Of a DNA stretch of 64,000 bases, positions 16,897 to 26,734 are shown piece by piece. Below the pieces are notes generated by a model that was not told where the DNA came from, did no database searches, and saw nothing but the letters and a program-made list of their open reading frames with translations. The stretch is from an uncultured Oscillospiraceae bacterium (GTDB lineage Bacteria > Bacillota > Clostridia > Oscillospirales > Oscillospiraceae): NCBI GenBank assembly GCA_934589525.1, contig CAKTOB010000009.1:1-64000 (forward strand). The letters run 5' to 3'. The number at the start of each line of letters is the position of its first letter. The stretch's first letter is position 1. A program made the translations under genes and the position numbers.

Positions 16897-17709
16897 ATGA
16901 AAATGAGAATTATCACAGCGGCAATTGCCATTCCGGTGTTGCTGCTGATCCTTTTACTTGCTCCGGAGATCGTGCCGACCCTGCTGCTGGGGGCTCTGAT
17001 GGCCATTGCCGCCTATGAGTTCCTCTACCGCACGGGCCTGTGCCGTCGGATCCGCATGGTCGTCTACAGTGTGGTCGCGGCCTTCGGCTTGGCGATTTGG
17101 AGCTACTATGGCGGCCTGCAGGCCTACCTTCTGCTGGGGCTCATCGTATACCTGATGCTCCTGTTTTCCGAGGTCATGCTGGACCATGTAAAGGTCTCTA
17201 TAGACCTGGTGGGCCTGTGTACCTTAGGCGGTTTTGTCATCCCTCTGATGCTCAGCTCCATCATCCGCATTCTCATGACCACCAACGGCCGCTTCTTTGT
17301 GCTGCTGCCCTTTGTGGTGGCGTTCCTTTCGGATGCGGGGGCCTACTTTGTGGGCCTGCGGTTCGGCAAGCACAAGCTGGCACCGGTGGTGAGTCCCAAT
17401 AAGACCATAGAGGGCGTGTTGGGCGGCTTCGGCTTTGCCTTGGCAGGCATGCTGGTGTATGGCCTTATTTTGCAGCTGTTCCTGCAATTCCGGGTAAACT
17501 ATGGGGCGGTGATCCTGTATGCCATTGCCGGTACCGGTGTGGATGTGATGGGGGACCTGTGTTTTTCCGTGGTCAAGCGCCAGACCGGCATCAAGGATTA
17601 CGGCAATCTGATTCCCGGCCACGGCGGCGTGCTGGACCGTTTTGATTCGATGGTCCTGGTGGCGCCCCTTATGGAAGCGCTGCTTCTGATTCTTCCTTTG
17701 GCGGTGTAA
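16897..17709 (+). CDS. cdsA: phosphatidate cytidylyltransferase
   Basis: 270 aa, about eight membrane segments. The C-terminal CDP-alcohol signature GDLCFSVVKRQTGIKDYG..PGHGGVLDRFDSM is intact, as is SDAGAYFVGLRFGKHKLAPVVSPNKT. Forms CDP-diacylglycerol from phosphatidate and CTP in the membrane, the branch point for phospholipids. Sits in the classic uppS-cdsA-dxr-rseP order. Confidence 0.95.
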   Translation: MKMRIITAAIAIPVLLLILLLAPEIVPTLLLGALMAIAAYEFLYRTGLCRRIRMVVYSVVAAFGLAIWSYYGGLQAYLLLGLIVYLMLLFSEVMLDHVKVSIDLVGLCTLGGFVIPLMLSSIIRILMTTNGRFFVLLPFVVAFLSDAGAYFVGLRFGKHKLAPVVSPNKTIEGVLGGFGFALAGMLVYGLILQLFLQFRVNYGAVILYAIAGTGVDVMGDLCFSVVKRQTGIKDYGNLIPGHGGVLDRFDSMVLVAPLMEALLLILPLAV

Positions 17710-17712
17710 ATT

Positions 17713-18861
17713 ATGGTGAATTGTATCAGTATTCTTGGCTCTACCGGCTCCATCGGCCGCCAGAGCTTGGATGTTGTCCGGATGCACCCGGAAATCCGGG
17801 TAGGGGCCCTGACGGCGGGCAGCAGCCTGGAGCTGCTTTCTCAGCAGTGCCGGGAATTTCGCCCGGAGCTGGCGGTAGTCGCCACGGAAGAGGGGGCCAA
17901 GGCCTTGAAAGAAATGCTCTGCGACGTTCCGGTGCGTGTCAGCTTCGGCATGGAGGGCCTTCTGGAGGCCGCTACTCTGGAAAGTGCCGACTGCGTCATT
18001 ACGGCGGTGGTGGGCATGCTGGGGTTAAAGCCTACGCTGGCAGCCATTCGGGCCCGGAAGCGCATCGGCCTCGCCAACAAGGAGACCCTGGTCTGTGCCG
18101 GAGAGCTTGTGATGGAAGAGGCGAAGAAGTATGGAGCTCAGATTGTCCCGGTGGATTCGGAGCATTCCGCAATTTTCCAGTGCCTTATGGGCTGTGAAAA
18201 CCGAAAAGAGGTCAAACGTCTGATTCTGACCTGCTCCGGCGGCCCCTTTTTTGGCATGGACCGGCAGCGGCTGTCCCTGGTGACCAAGGCGGATGCCCTA
18301 AAACATCCCAATTGGAAAATGGGCCCCAAGATCACCATTGACTGTGCGACTCTGATGAACAAGGGCCTGGAGGTCATTGAGGCCATGCGGCTGTATGATC
18401 TGCCTCTGGAGCAGGTGGACGTGCTGATCCATCGCCAGAGCATCGTTCACAGCATGGTGGAGTTTACCGACGGAGCCGTAATGGCACAGATGGGCGCACC
18501 GGATATGCGTCTGCCCATTCAGCTGGCCATGACCTACCCGGAGCGATTCCAAAGCCCCGTAGAGCCGCTGGATCTGACGGCCTGCGGCCCGCTGACATTC
18601 GGTAAGCCGGATATGGAGGCATTCCCTTGTCTTGCCTTGGCCCGGCACTGTGCCAAGCTGGGCGGCTCCGCCTGCGCCGCCATGAACGGTGCCAACGAGG
18701 AGGCCGTTGCCCTGTTCTTGCAGGACAAAATCGGATTCTATGATCTTTATGACCTGGTCAAACAGGCGGTGGAGGCGGTTCCGTTCCTGGCTTCTCCGAC
18801 GCTGGAGGACATTCTTGAAACGGACCGGCTTGCGAGACGCTCTGTAAAATCCATGGTTTGA
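17713..18861 (+). CDS. dxr: 1-deoxy-D-xylulose 5-phosphate reductoisomerase
   Basis: 382 aa. NADPH-binding ILGSTGSIGRQSLDVV at the N-terminus, GLANKETLVCAG, metal site PVDSEHSAIFQC, and the loop GGPFFGM. Second step of the MEP pathway, making 2-C-methyl-erythritol 4-phosphate. Together with ispG downstream and uppS upstream it links isoprenoid supply to cell wall carrier synthesis. Its stop overlaps a possible TTG start of rseP. Confidence 0.96.
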   Translation: MVNCISILGSTGSIGRQSLDVVRMHPEIRVGALTAGSSLELLSQQCREFRPELAVVATEEGAKALKEMLCDVPVRVSFGMEGLLEAATLESADCVITAVVGMLGLKPTLAAIRARKRIGLANKETLVCAGELVMEEAKKYGAQIVPVDSEHSAIFQCLMGCENRKEVKRLILTCSGGPFFGMDRQRLSLVTKADALKHPNWKMGPKITIDCATLMNKGLEVIEAMRLYDLPLEQVDVLIHRQSIVHSMVEFTDGAVMAQMGAPDMRLPIQLAMTYPERFQSPVEPLDLTACGPLTFGKPDMEAFPCLALARHCAKLGGSACAAMNGANEEAVALFLQDKIGFYDLYDLVKQAVEAVPFLASPTLEDILETDRLARRSVKSMV

Positions 18862-18869
18862 GGCAAAGT

Positions 18870-19931
18870 ATGAGCTATCTTTTTGCGTTTTTACTCTTTA
18901 GTTTTCTGGTTTTCATTCACGAATTGGGCCATTTCCTCATGGCCAAGGCCTTTGGGGTCCAGGTCAATGAATTTTCCCTGTTTATGGGTCCCACTCTTTT
19001 TAAAAAGCAGATCGGGGAGACCCTGTATTCCATTCGCTGCATCCCCATCGGCGGTTTCTGCGCCATGGAAGGGGAAGACGAAAAAAGCAATGATCCCCGG
19101 GCTTTCCCCAATGCGGCCTGGTGGAAGCGCTGCATTATTTTAGCGGCCGGTGCGGCAATGAATTTCCTGACCGGTGTTGTGTTGCTGGCCTGTTTTTTCG
19201 GGCCTGATAAACAGTTTATCCAGCCGGTGATCGCCCAGGTAGACCCCCGGTGCAGCTTTGCAGGGGCGGATGGCATTCAGGAAGGAGATCGTATCCTCCG
19301 GGTAGACGGAGAAAAAATCTATGTGTACAGCGATTTTTCTCTGATGCTGTCCCTGAATCCCGGGGATGTCCATGATCTGGTGCTGGAGCGAGACGGAAAA
19401 ACCGTGACGCTGAACGCCCTGAAAATGGAAAAGCAGGAATTCCAAAATGAAGATGGCACCGTTTCCCGGCGCTATGGCTTCAGCTTCTCGGTGACGGACG
19501 CAACGTTGCTTGAAAAGGTGAAATACACCTGGGCCAGTGCCATGGACACGGTGCGGATGGTCCGACTGTCTCTTCAGATGCTCTTTACGGGGCAGGCGGG
19601 GGTAGCGGATGTGTCCGGCCCTGTGGGCATTGTTTCCCAGATGGCCCAGGTGGCGGACCAGTCCGGCAGCCGGTATTACGCATTTTTGAATCTATTGTAT
19701 TTTGGCGGCTTCATCGCCATCAACCTGGCGGTTATGAATCTGCTGCCCATCCCCGCACTGGATGGGGGCCGGCTGATGGGTGTGCTTTTGACAACGGCCA
19801 TTGAAGCGGTGACCCACAAGAAGCTCAATCCCAAGATTGAGGGCTATATTCATGGGGTCGGCATGATCTTATTGCTGGTTCTCATGGGGCTTATTATGTT
19901 TAAGGACATTATTTTTGCGATAAAGGGGTAA
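18870..19931 (+). CDS. rseP: RIP metalloprotease RseP (site-2 protease)
   Basis: 353 aa from ATG 18870 (GAGG 6 bases upstream); a TTG at 18858 overlapping the dxr stop is an alternative. HELGH zinc motif at about residues 18-22 in the first membrane segment, a single PDZ domain about residues 110-185, and the C-terminal NLLPIPALDGGR motif that supplies the third metal ligand. Cleaves membrane-bound regulators such as anti-sigma factors, and could act on the ECF regulators at 50-56 kb (inference). Confidence 0.94.
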   Translation: MSYLFAFLLFSFLVFIHELGHFLMAKAFGVQVNEFSLFMGPTLFKKQIGETLYSIRCIPIGGFCAMEGEDEKSNDPRAFPNAAWWKRCIILAAGAAMNFLTGVVLLACFFGPDKQFIQPVIAQVDPRCSFAGADGIQEGDRILRVDGEKIYVYSDFSLMLSLNPGDVHDLVLERDGKTVTLNALKMEKQEFQNEDGTVSRRYGFSFSVTDATLLEKVKYTWASAMDTVRMVRLSLQMLFTGQAGVADVSGPVGIVSQMAQVADQSGSRYYAFLNLLYFGGFIAINLAVMNLLPIPALDGGRLMGVLLTTAIEAVTHKKLNPKIEGYIHGVGMILLLVLMGLIMFKDIIFAIKG

Positions 19932-19937
19932 CACAAC

Positions 19938-20981
19938 ATGACCAGACAGATAAAAGTTGGAAATGTGGCCATCGGCGGCGGCGCGGACGTGGTGATCCAG
20001 TCCATGCTGAATACAAAAACCACCGATGTGGAAGGAAGCCTTTCTCAAATTCGTTCTCTGGCCGCGGCGGGCTGCCAGGTCGCCCGTCTGGCGGTTCCCA
20101 ATATGGAGGCTGCCCGGGGCTTTGCGGAAATCTGCAAGGAGAGCGTGCTGCCTCTGGTTGCGGACATTCACTTTGACTACAAGCTGGCCATTGCCGCCGC
20201 AGAAGGCGGTGCCAGCAAGATCCGGATCAATCCCGGCAACATCGGCGGGGAAGACCGGGTGAAAGCTGTGGTAGAGGTTTGCAAAGAGAAGCATATCCCC
20301 ATTCGCATCGGTGTCAACGGGGGAAGCCTGGAGCAGGAATTGCTTCAAAAGTACGGCCATCCCACGGCGGAGGCCCTGGTGGAGAGTGCCTTTGGTCACT
20401 TGGAGCTGCTTGAAAAATTCGGGTTCTATGACACCTGTGTTTCTATGAAATCCTCCCATGTGCCCACCATGGTGGCAGCTGCCCGGCTGTTCCGCTCCAA
20501 GTGCGACTATCCGCTGCACATTGGCGTAACGGAAACGGGACCTGTCCGTCAGGGCCTGATCAAATCTGCCATGGGCATTGGCAGCCTGCTGCTGGACGGC
20601 ATCGGTGACACCCTGCGGGTCAGCCTGACCGATGATCCCGTAGAAGAGGTCTATGCAGCCAAGGACATTCTGAAAGCTGCCGGTCTTCGGAAAGAGGGTG
20701 TGGACATTATTTCCTGCCCCACCTGCGGCCGCACGCGCATTGATTTGATCGGCCTGGTGAACCGGGTGGACGAGGCCCTGCGGAACTGCGAAAAGCCTAT
20801 TACGGTAGCGGTCATGGGCTGTGTGGTCAACGGTCCCGGAGAAGCCCGGGAGGCGGACATCGGCATTGCCGGCGGCGACGGCTGGGGAATGATCTTTGAA
20901 AAAGGCCAGCAGGTCGCAAAGCTTCCCTATGAGGAGCTGCTGCCGGAGCTGCTGCGCCGGATCGACGCAATGAACGTATGA
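19938..20981 (+). CDS. ispG: 4-hydroxy-3-methylbut-2-en-1-yl diphosphate synthase
   Basis: 347 aa. TIM-barrel N-terminus with VGNVAIGGGADVVIQSM and RINPGNIGG, then the 4Fe-4S domain with SCPTCGRTRIDL and GCVVNGPGEAREADIGIAGG. Late step of the MEP pathway; needs a [4Fe-4S] cluster. Its last codon overlaps the polC ATG (ATGA). Confidence 0.96.
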   Translation: MTRQIKVGNVAIGGGADVVIQSMLNTKTTDVEGSLSQIRSLAAAGCQVARLAVPNMEAARGFAEICKESVLPLVADIHFDYKLAIAAAEGGASKIRINPGNIGGEDRVKAVVEVCKEKHIPIRIGVNGGSLEQELLQKYGHPTAEALVESAFGHLELLEKFGFYDTCVSMKSSHVPTMVAAARLFRSKCDYPLHIGVTETGPVRQGLIKSAMGIGSLLLDGIGDTLRVSLTDDPVEEVYAAKDILKAAGLRKEGVDIISCPTCGRTRIDLIGLVNRVDEALRNCEKPITVAVMGCVVNGPGEAREADIGIAGGDGWGMIFEKGQQVAKLPYEELLPELLRRIDAMNV

Positions 20982-23900
20982 AAGAGAACCTGTTGTTATT
21001 AGATATGTTTCCGGACTATGAGCCACCTGAGGAGATCCGCAAGGCCCTTTCTCAGGCGGCTCTTGTGGCCGTGGACTTAGATCCCGCCTCCCGGACGGTG
21101 GAAGCGGCGGCCCATGCGGAAACCTATGTGCCCCGGCGCATGACCCAGCAGTTAGAAAAAGAACTGCTGGAACTCTACGGCCTGAACAGACTCCATATTG
21201 TGCTCACCCATCCGGCCCAGGAGCTGTCCAAGATGGAGCCGGAGGAGCTTCGGGGCCTGTTTGTGGAGCAGGATTCCATGACCCGGGGATCCCTTGCCGG
21301 AGCCAAATGGACATGGAGCGGCAATGAACTGACCGTTTCCTTGGTGGCCAACGGGAAGGCGGGGGTGGAAAAGCAGATCCCCGCCGTTGTGTCGGCGCTG
21401 AAAGCACGGTTTGCCACGGATGTGACCATCCGTGTGGAGGCGGGGCACGAATTTTCGGATCGGGAGCTCAGCGAAGCCATGGAGAATATCCGTCAGAAGG
21501 CGCTGACCTCCATCCCCATGGCACAAAGCCACCAGCCCCAGCAGGAGGTCCCCAAGCCCCTGGACAGTGATACCTTCTATGGAAAGCCCTTCCGCGGCAG
21601 CGCAACCGCTATGAAGGACCTGACGCTGGATATGGGCACCATCATCGTGGAGGGCAGAGTCTTTGCCATTGAGCACAAAGAGCTGACCAAGCGCAATGCC
21701 TGGGTGGTCAAGTTCGACATGACGGATAACACCAATTCCATCCGGGTCACCAGATTCCTGGAAGCCCGGGAGGCAAAACCCATTTTGGAAAATGTGCAGA
21801 TGGGCAGTGTGCTCCGGGTTCAGGGAAAGCTTATTGAAGACCGGTTTGAAAATGACATGGTCCTGAAGCCCTATGCCATGATGCCGGGAGCCATGCCCAA
21901 GCGGAAGGATACGGCCCCTGACGGCAAGCGCGTGGAGCTGCATCTGCACACCACCATGAGCAATATGGATGCCCTGACGGATACCGCCGCAGCAGTAAAG
22001 CAGGCGGCCGCCTGGGGCCACAAGGCCATTGCCATTACAGACCACGGCGTTGCCCAGTCTTTCCCGGATGCCATGAAGGCGGCCTCCAAGGCCAAGGTGG
22101 CGGGAACCGACGAAAACATCAAGATCCTCTACGGTGTGGAGGGGTACTACGTCAACGATGTGGATGACCGGATCGTGGTCCACGGCGACCAGGACATTCC
22201 CTTTGATGGGGAGTATGTGGCCTTTGACTTAGAGACCACCGGTTTAAGCGCCCAGAATGACCGCATTATCGAAATCGGTGCGGTGGTTATGAAAAACGGC
22301 CAGGAAGTGGACCGTTTTCAGACCTTCGTGGACCCCCAGAGGATGCTGGACAAGAAGATCGTCGAGCTGACAGGCATTACGGATGATATGCTGGTGGGTG
22401 CCCCTCAAATCCAGGAGGTGCTTCCAAAATTCCTGGAATTTGTGGGAGACCGGGTGCTGGTTGCCCACAATTCCGATTTTGACACCGGCTTTATCCGGGC
22501 GGCCTGTGCCAGAATGGATATTCCCTATCATTTTACCGCGGCGGATACCCTGATCCTTTCCCAGAACATGCTGCCCCAGCTGAATAAATTCAAGCTGGAC
22601 ATTGTATCCAACGCCCTGAGCCTGCCGGACTTCCAGCACCACCGGGCGGCAGATGACGCGGTGACCTGCGGCCTTATCATGCACCGGCTCATGGACCAAA
22701 TGACCCAGGATTTGGGCATCCATCGGCTCCAGGAGATCAATGACCGCATGACCACCCTGCGGGCCAAGGGGCGGATTACGGACCGCCACGCCCGGCATAT
22801 TATTATCCTGGCCAAAAACCAGATAGGTCTGCGGAATCTATACCATCTGATTTCCGATTCCAACCTGAAATACTTCAAGCGTGTGCCCAGAATTCCAAAA
22901 TCGGAGCTCATGGAGCTGCGGGAGGGACTGATCATCGGCTCTGCCTGTGAGGCAGGCGAACTGTTCCAGGCCATGCTGGACGGAAAGAGCGAGGATGAGC
23001 TGAAGCGCATCGCCTCCTTCTACGATTACCTGGAAATCCAGCCCTTGGCAAACAATATGTTCATGCTGGCCAAGGGCATGGCCAAGGATGTGGAGCAGCT
23101 CAAGGAATATAATAGAACCATTGTCCGGCTGGGAGAGTCTCTGGGGAAGATGGTGGTCGCCACCGGTGACGTTCACTTTCTTAACCCGGAGGATGAAATA
23201 TTCCGGCATATCCTTTTGGCCACCAAGGGCTTTGATGACGCAGACAAGCCGAACCCTTTGTATTTCCGTTCCACCGACAACATGCTGGAGGAGTTCAGCT
23301 ATCTGGGAGCGGAAAAGGCCTACGAGGTGGTTGTGACCAATCCCAATCTCATTGCGGATATGTGTGAGACCCTTCGGCCGGTGCCCCACAATCTGTTTGC
23401 GCCCAAAATCGAAAACTCCGTGGAGGATCTGAAAAGCCTGGTTTACGGGAAGCTGCACCGGCTTTATGGAGAGAATCCCCCGGAGCTGATCACCAAACGT
23501 GTGGAAACGGAGCTCCATGATATTATCTCCTGCCACTATGACGTGATCTATATGTCCGCCCAGAAGCTGGTGCAAAACTCGCTGGAGCATGGCTACCTGG
23601 TAGGCTCCCGTGGCTCCGTCGGCTCCTCCATCGTTGCATATATGTCCGGCATCACAGAGGTAAATTCCTTTCCGCCTCATTACCGCTGCCCGAATCCGGA
23701 GTGCAAGTTCACCACCTTTGAGGTGCCCAAGGGCTACGGCTGCGGTGCGGACCTGCCGGACGCGGTCTGTCCCAAGTGCGGCGCAAAATTTGAGAAGGAC
23801 GGTTTCAACATCCCCTTCGAGACCTTCCTGGGCTTCGGCGGCGACAAGGTGCCGGATATTGACCTGAACTTTTCCGGTGAATATCAGTCCAAGGCCCACG

Positions 23901-25279
23901 CCTACTGTGTGGAGATGTTTGGAAAATCCCATGTGTTCCGGGCTGGCACCATTGGTACCGTTGCGGAAAAGACGGCCTTTGGTTATGTGAAAAAGTACCT
24001 GGCCGAACGGGGCATGTCTGCCAATCGAGCGGAGGAAAACAGGCTTGCGGCGGGCTGCGTCGGTGTCCGGCGGACTACGGGTCAGCACCCCGGCGGCCTG
24101 GTGGTCATTCCCCAGGAAAATGAGATCTGGGATTTCTGCCCCGTGCAGCACCCGGCGGATGACCCCAATGCCGACCAGATCACCACCCACTTTGAATATC
24201 ACTCCATGGAAGAAAACCTCCTGAAGCTGGATATGCTGGGTCACGATGACCCCACCATGATCCGGATGATGGAGGATATGACCGGGGTGGACGCCAAAAC
24301 CATTCCTCTGGACGATAAAAACACCATGTCCATTTTCACGTCCTCCAAAGTCCTGGGCTACGAAAATGACAAGATCCTGGGCCCCACCGGAGCGGTAGCT
24401 ATCCCGGAATTTAACACCAAGTTTACAAGAGGCATGCTGATGGATACCATGCCGGAGCGGTTTGATACGCTGCTTCGTCTGTCAGGCTTCTCCCACGGCA
24501 CAGACGTTTGGCTGGGCAACGCCAAGGATTTGATCACATCCAAAACCGCAACGGTTGACCAGGCCATCGGCTGCCGTGACGACATCATGCTGTATCTGAT
24601 CTCCTGCGGTATGCCGGAGAAGCGTTCCTTTAAAATCATGGAGGCGGTCCGAAAGGGCCGTGGCCTGCCGGAGGGCGCGGAGCAGGAAATGATCGACGCG
24701 GGAGTGCCGGATTGGTACATTGGCTCCTGCAAGAAGATCAAATATCTGTTCCCCAAGGCCCACGCCGTGGCCTATGTAATGATGGCCTTCCGTATTGCCT
24801 GGTTCAAGGTCTACCATCCGCTGGCCTTCTATGCGGCCTATTTTTACAGACGCAGCCAGAAGGGCGGCTTTGACGCGGTGCTCATGACCCAGGGCATGGA
24901 AGCCATTATGGCCAACATGGATGCCATTGAGACGAATGAAAATGCCTCCGATAAGGATGAGGACCTGCTGACGACCATGGAAGTGGTCTATGAATACTAC
25001 CTCCGGGGCTTTTCCTTCCTGCCCATCGATGTGTACAAGAGCCACGCCACCAAGTTTTTGATCATCGACGGGAAAATCTTGCCGCCCTTTGTAGCCATTT
25101 CCGGACTGGGCGAAAACGCCGCCTGGGATTTGATGCGGGGCAGGGAAGGGAAGACCTTTCTTTCCATTGAGGAGGTCGCCGCCGCCTGTCCGAAGGTATC
25201 CAAAACCCATATCCAGATGCTCAAAGATGCCGGTGCCTTCGGCAGCCTGCCGGATACCAGCCAGATCAGCTTATTTTAA
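20978..25279 (+). CDS. polC: DNA polymerase III subunit alpha, Gram-positive type
   Basis: 1433 aa, full length. Order: N-terminal domains, OB fold (EGRVFAIEHKELTKR, about 225-300), PHP domain (VELHLHTTMSNMDALTD, about 325), a 3'-5' proofreading exonuclease inserted in the PHP domain (VAFDLETTGLSAQNDRIIEIG, about 410-580), then the C-family polymerase core with the zinc-binding CPNPEC...CPKCGAKF, VPDIDLNFSGEYQ, TTGQHPGGLVV and the HhH region. Main leading-strand replicase of low-GC Gram-positives. Translationally coupled to ispG, an arrangement common in Clostridia. Confidence 0.97.
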   Translation: MKENLLLLDMFPDYEPPEEIRKALSQAALVAVDLDPASRTVEAAAHAETYVPRRMTQQLEKELLELYGLNRLHIVLTHPAQELSKMEPEELRGLFVEQDSMTRGSLAGAKWTWSGNELTVSLVANGKAGVEKQIPAVVSALKARFATDVTIRVEAGHEFSDRELSEAMENIRQKALTSIPMAQSHQPQQEVPKPLDSDTFYGKPFRGSATAMKDLTLDMGTIIVEGRVFAIEHKELTKRNAWVVKFDMTDNTNSIRVTRFLEAREAKPILENVQMGSVLRVQGKLIEDRFENDMVLKPYAMMPGAMPKRKDTAPDGKRVELHLHTTMSNMDALTDTAAAVKQAAAWGHKAIAITDHGVAQSFPDAMKAASKAKVAGTDENIKILYGVEGYYVNDVDDRIVVHGDQDIPFDGEYVAFDLETTGLSAQNDRIIEIGAVVMKNGQEVDRFQTFVDPQRMLDKKIVELTGITDDMLVGAPQIQEVLPKFLEFVGDRVLVAHNSDFDTGFIRAACARMDIPYHFTAADTLILSQNMLPQLNKFKLDIVSNALSLPDFQHHRAADDAVTCGLIMHRLMDQMTQDLGIHRLQEINDRMTTLRAKGRITDRHARHIIILAKNQIGLRNLYHLISDSNLKYFKRVPRIPKSELMELREGLIIGSACEAGELFQAMLDGKSEDELKRIASFYDYLEIQPLANNMFMLAKGMAKDVEQLKEYNRTIVRLGESLGKMVVATGDVHFLNPEDEIFRHILLATKGFDDADKPNPLYFRSTDNMLEEFSYLGAEKAYEVVVTNPNLIADMCETLRPVPHNLFAPKIENSVEDLKSLVYGKLHRLYGENPPELITKRVETELHDIISCHYDVIYMSAQKLVQNSLEHGYLVGSRGSVGSSIVAYMSGITEVNSFPPHYRCPNPECKFTTFEVPKGYGCGADLPDAVCPKCGAKFEKDGFNIPFETFLGFGGDKVPDIDLNFSGEYQSKAHAYCVEMFGKSHVFRAGTIGTVAEKTAFGYVKKYLAERGMSANRAEENRLAAGCVGVRRTTGQHPGGLVVIPQENEIWDFCPVQHPADDPNADQITTHFEYHSMEENLLKLDMLGHDDPTMIRMMEDMTGVDAKTIPLDDKNTMSIFTSSKVLGYENDKILGPTGAVAIPEFNTKFTRGMLMDTMPERFDTLLRLSGFSHGTDVWLGNAKDLITSKTATVDQAIGCRDDIMLYLISCGMPEKRSFKIMEAVRKGRGLPEGAEQEMIDAGVPDWYIGSCKKIKYLFPKAHAVAYVMMAFRIAWFKVYHPLAFYAAYFYRRSQKGGFDAVLMTQGMEAIMANMDAIETNENASDKDEDLLTTMEVVYEYYLRGFSFLPIDVYKSHATKFLIIDGKILPPFVAISGLGENAAWDLMRGREGKTFLSIEEVAAACPKVSKTHIQMLKDAGAFGSLPDTSQISLF

Positions 25280-25321
25280 CGAAACGTTCCAACAAACTCA
25301 GGAAGAAAAGAGGAAACGCGT

Positions 25322-26638
25322 ATGAAACGTTCTTTTTGTCGGGCACTGTGCGCCCTGCTTGGCTGTGCCCTGCTTCTGAGCATTTCGGCCTGTGCAAAGG
25401 CGGATCGGATAGACTCGGCTTCTTCCGAGCCGCCGGTGGAAACCCAGCAGACGGAAGCCACCGCGGAGACGGAGGGTGAAAAAGGTCAGGGGCAACCTTT
25501 AAGTGAGGAAGAGACAACCTACCGGAAGAATGAAACCTATCATTTCAAAGAAACAAGTACACACGACAATATAGAGGAAATCGTTGACAATGTCTTCCGG
25601 AGCGACGACGACAGCTTCGTCAAAGGAACCTATGAGCGGCACTACAGCGAACGCTATACCGTCAAAGGCACCCGCGTTGCCAATGGCGATGGAACCTTCA
25701 CACAGACGGGTACCATCCGCGACGAAGACGGCCATCTCGAATCCAGCTGGGAGCTGGTCTATGCCGATGAGAATGCGTCAAACGCACCGCGGAACGCAGA
25801 TATGATTATACAACAGGATGCATACGGAAACATCGTCAGCGTCTGCGGAAGCAACGAGACCCAGAACGAAGATATCAACCCGGAGTATTTCACCGAAAAT
25901 TGGAAGGACAACCGCAAACCGTACAATACGCACCAGGTTGAGGACCGGAATGTAAACATGATTTCCTTTCGGGATCTCATGAATCTGCATGACGGAAACG
26001 GAGAGCTTATCCGAGTTTTCGATGATTCTTTCATTTGGAACGATGACGGAAGCATCACATCTACCAATTCCGCGGAGTATTTCCAAGACTACGAAGACTA
26101 CTTAAAGGGCTATAAGGTGAATCAAATAACGAAAACCAGGGCTGACGGGACAACCTCCGAATCCATTGGCGATTTCACAGAGCCCGACGGAATCAACACT
26201 AAGGAACACTATATTCGAAATGAAGACGGCACCGGGGAGGACTACGTTGAGAAATGGAAAGACGGTCGAAAGCAATACGATGGGCACTGGCTTTACGACC
26301 AGAATGAGAACCCGATATCTATGCAGGAGGTCATATATCACTACGATGATGACGGAGCGCTTATCCGAATTCTCGAAAATGAGTTCATTTGGAACGATGA
26401 CGGCGGAACAACGTTGATCAATGCCGTGGAGTTTTTCCAAGACTACGAAGGCTCTTTAAAGGGCTATAAAGCGAAACAAATAAAGAAAGACAGAGCCGAC
26501 GGAACGACCTATGAATTACATGGCGAATACTGGTACCCCGACGGGCGCTATTCCAAGGCTGGCTTTACAACGAACGCGAACGGTGCAAGGGAAAACTACT
26601 CCGAGGAATGGAAAGACGGCAAAAAGGTGAGCCAATAA
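25322..26638 (+). CDS. repeat-containing lipoprotein
   Basis: 438 aa. Type II signal peptide with lipobox LSISAC (Cys about residue 24), then a Ser/Thr/Glu/Gln-rich spacer to about residue 70. The body is built from a unit of about 118 aa that is clearly present twice (around residues 205-325 and 325-438) and more faintly a third time. Shared stretches include EFIWNDDG, FFQDYE..LKGYK, ADGTT and EEWKDGKK. The repeats resemble MORN/YD-like antiparallel strands (short 'DGxxxEN' turns). Located 42 bases after polC with GAGG before the ATG. Function unknown; surface-exposed by prediction. Confidence 0.75.
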   Translation: MKRSFCRALCALLGCALLLSISACAKADRIDSASSEPPVETQQTEATAETEGEKGQGQPLSEEETTYRKNETYHFKETSTHDNIEEIVDNVFRSDDDSFVKGTYERHYSERYTVKGTRVANGDGTFTQTGTIRDEDGHLESSWELVYADENASNAPRNADMIIQQDAYGNIVSVCGSNETQNEDINPEYFTENWKDNRKPYNTHQVEDRNVNMISFRDLMNLHDGNGELIRVFDDSFIWNDDGSITSTNSAEYFQDYEDYLKGYKVNQITKTRADGTTSESIGDFTEPDGINTKEHYIRNEDGTGEDYVEKWKDGRKQYDGHWLYDQNENPISMQEVIYHYDDDGALIRILENEFIWNDDGGTTLINAVEFFQDYEGSLKGYKAKQIKKDRADGTTYELHGEYWYPDGRYSKAGFTTNANGARENYSEEWKDGKKVSQ

Positions 26639-26659
26639 CACGAGATTTTGAGCTGGCAT

Positions 26660-26703
26660 AAAATGCAAAAAATCTTGCATTTTCCACAAAAATATGCTAT
26701 AAT
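26660..26703 (+). promoter_or_regulatory. udp promoter with inverted repeat at the -35
   Basis: TTGCAT (26675-26680), 17-base spacer, TATAAT (26698-26703). A perfect 9-bp inverted repeat AAAATGCAA-N6-TTGCATTTT (26660-26683) overlaps the -35, consistent with an operator. Confidence 0.7.
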
Positions 26704-26734
26704 TTTCAAACTATTTTTGTAAAGGAGAAGCATC

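Noticed and set aside
26660..26683. The AAAATGCAA inverted repeat as a terminator of the lipoprotein gene
   Set aside because: The stem is AT-rich and weak, and sits on a consensus promoter; an operator explains it better, though a minor terminator role is not excluded.
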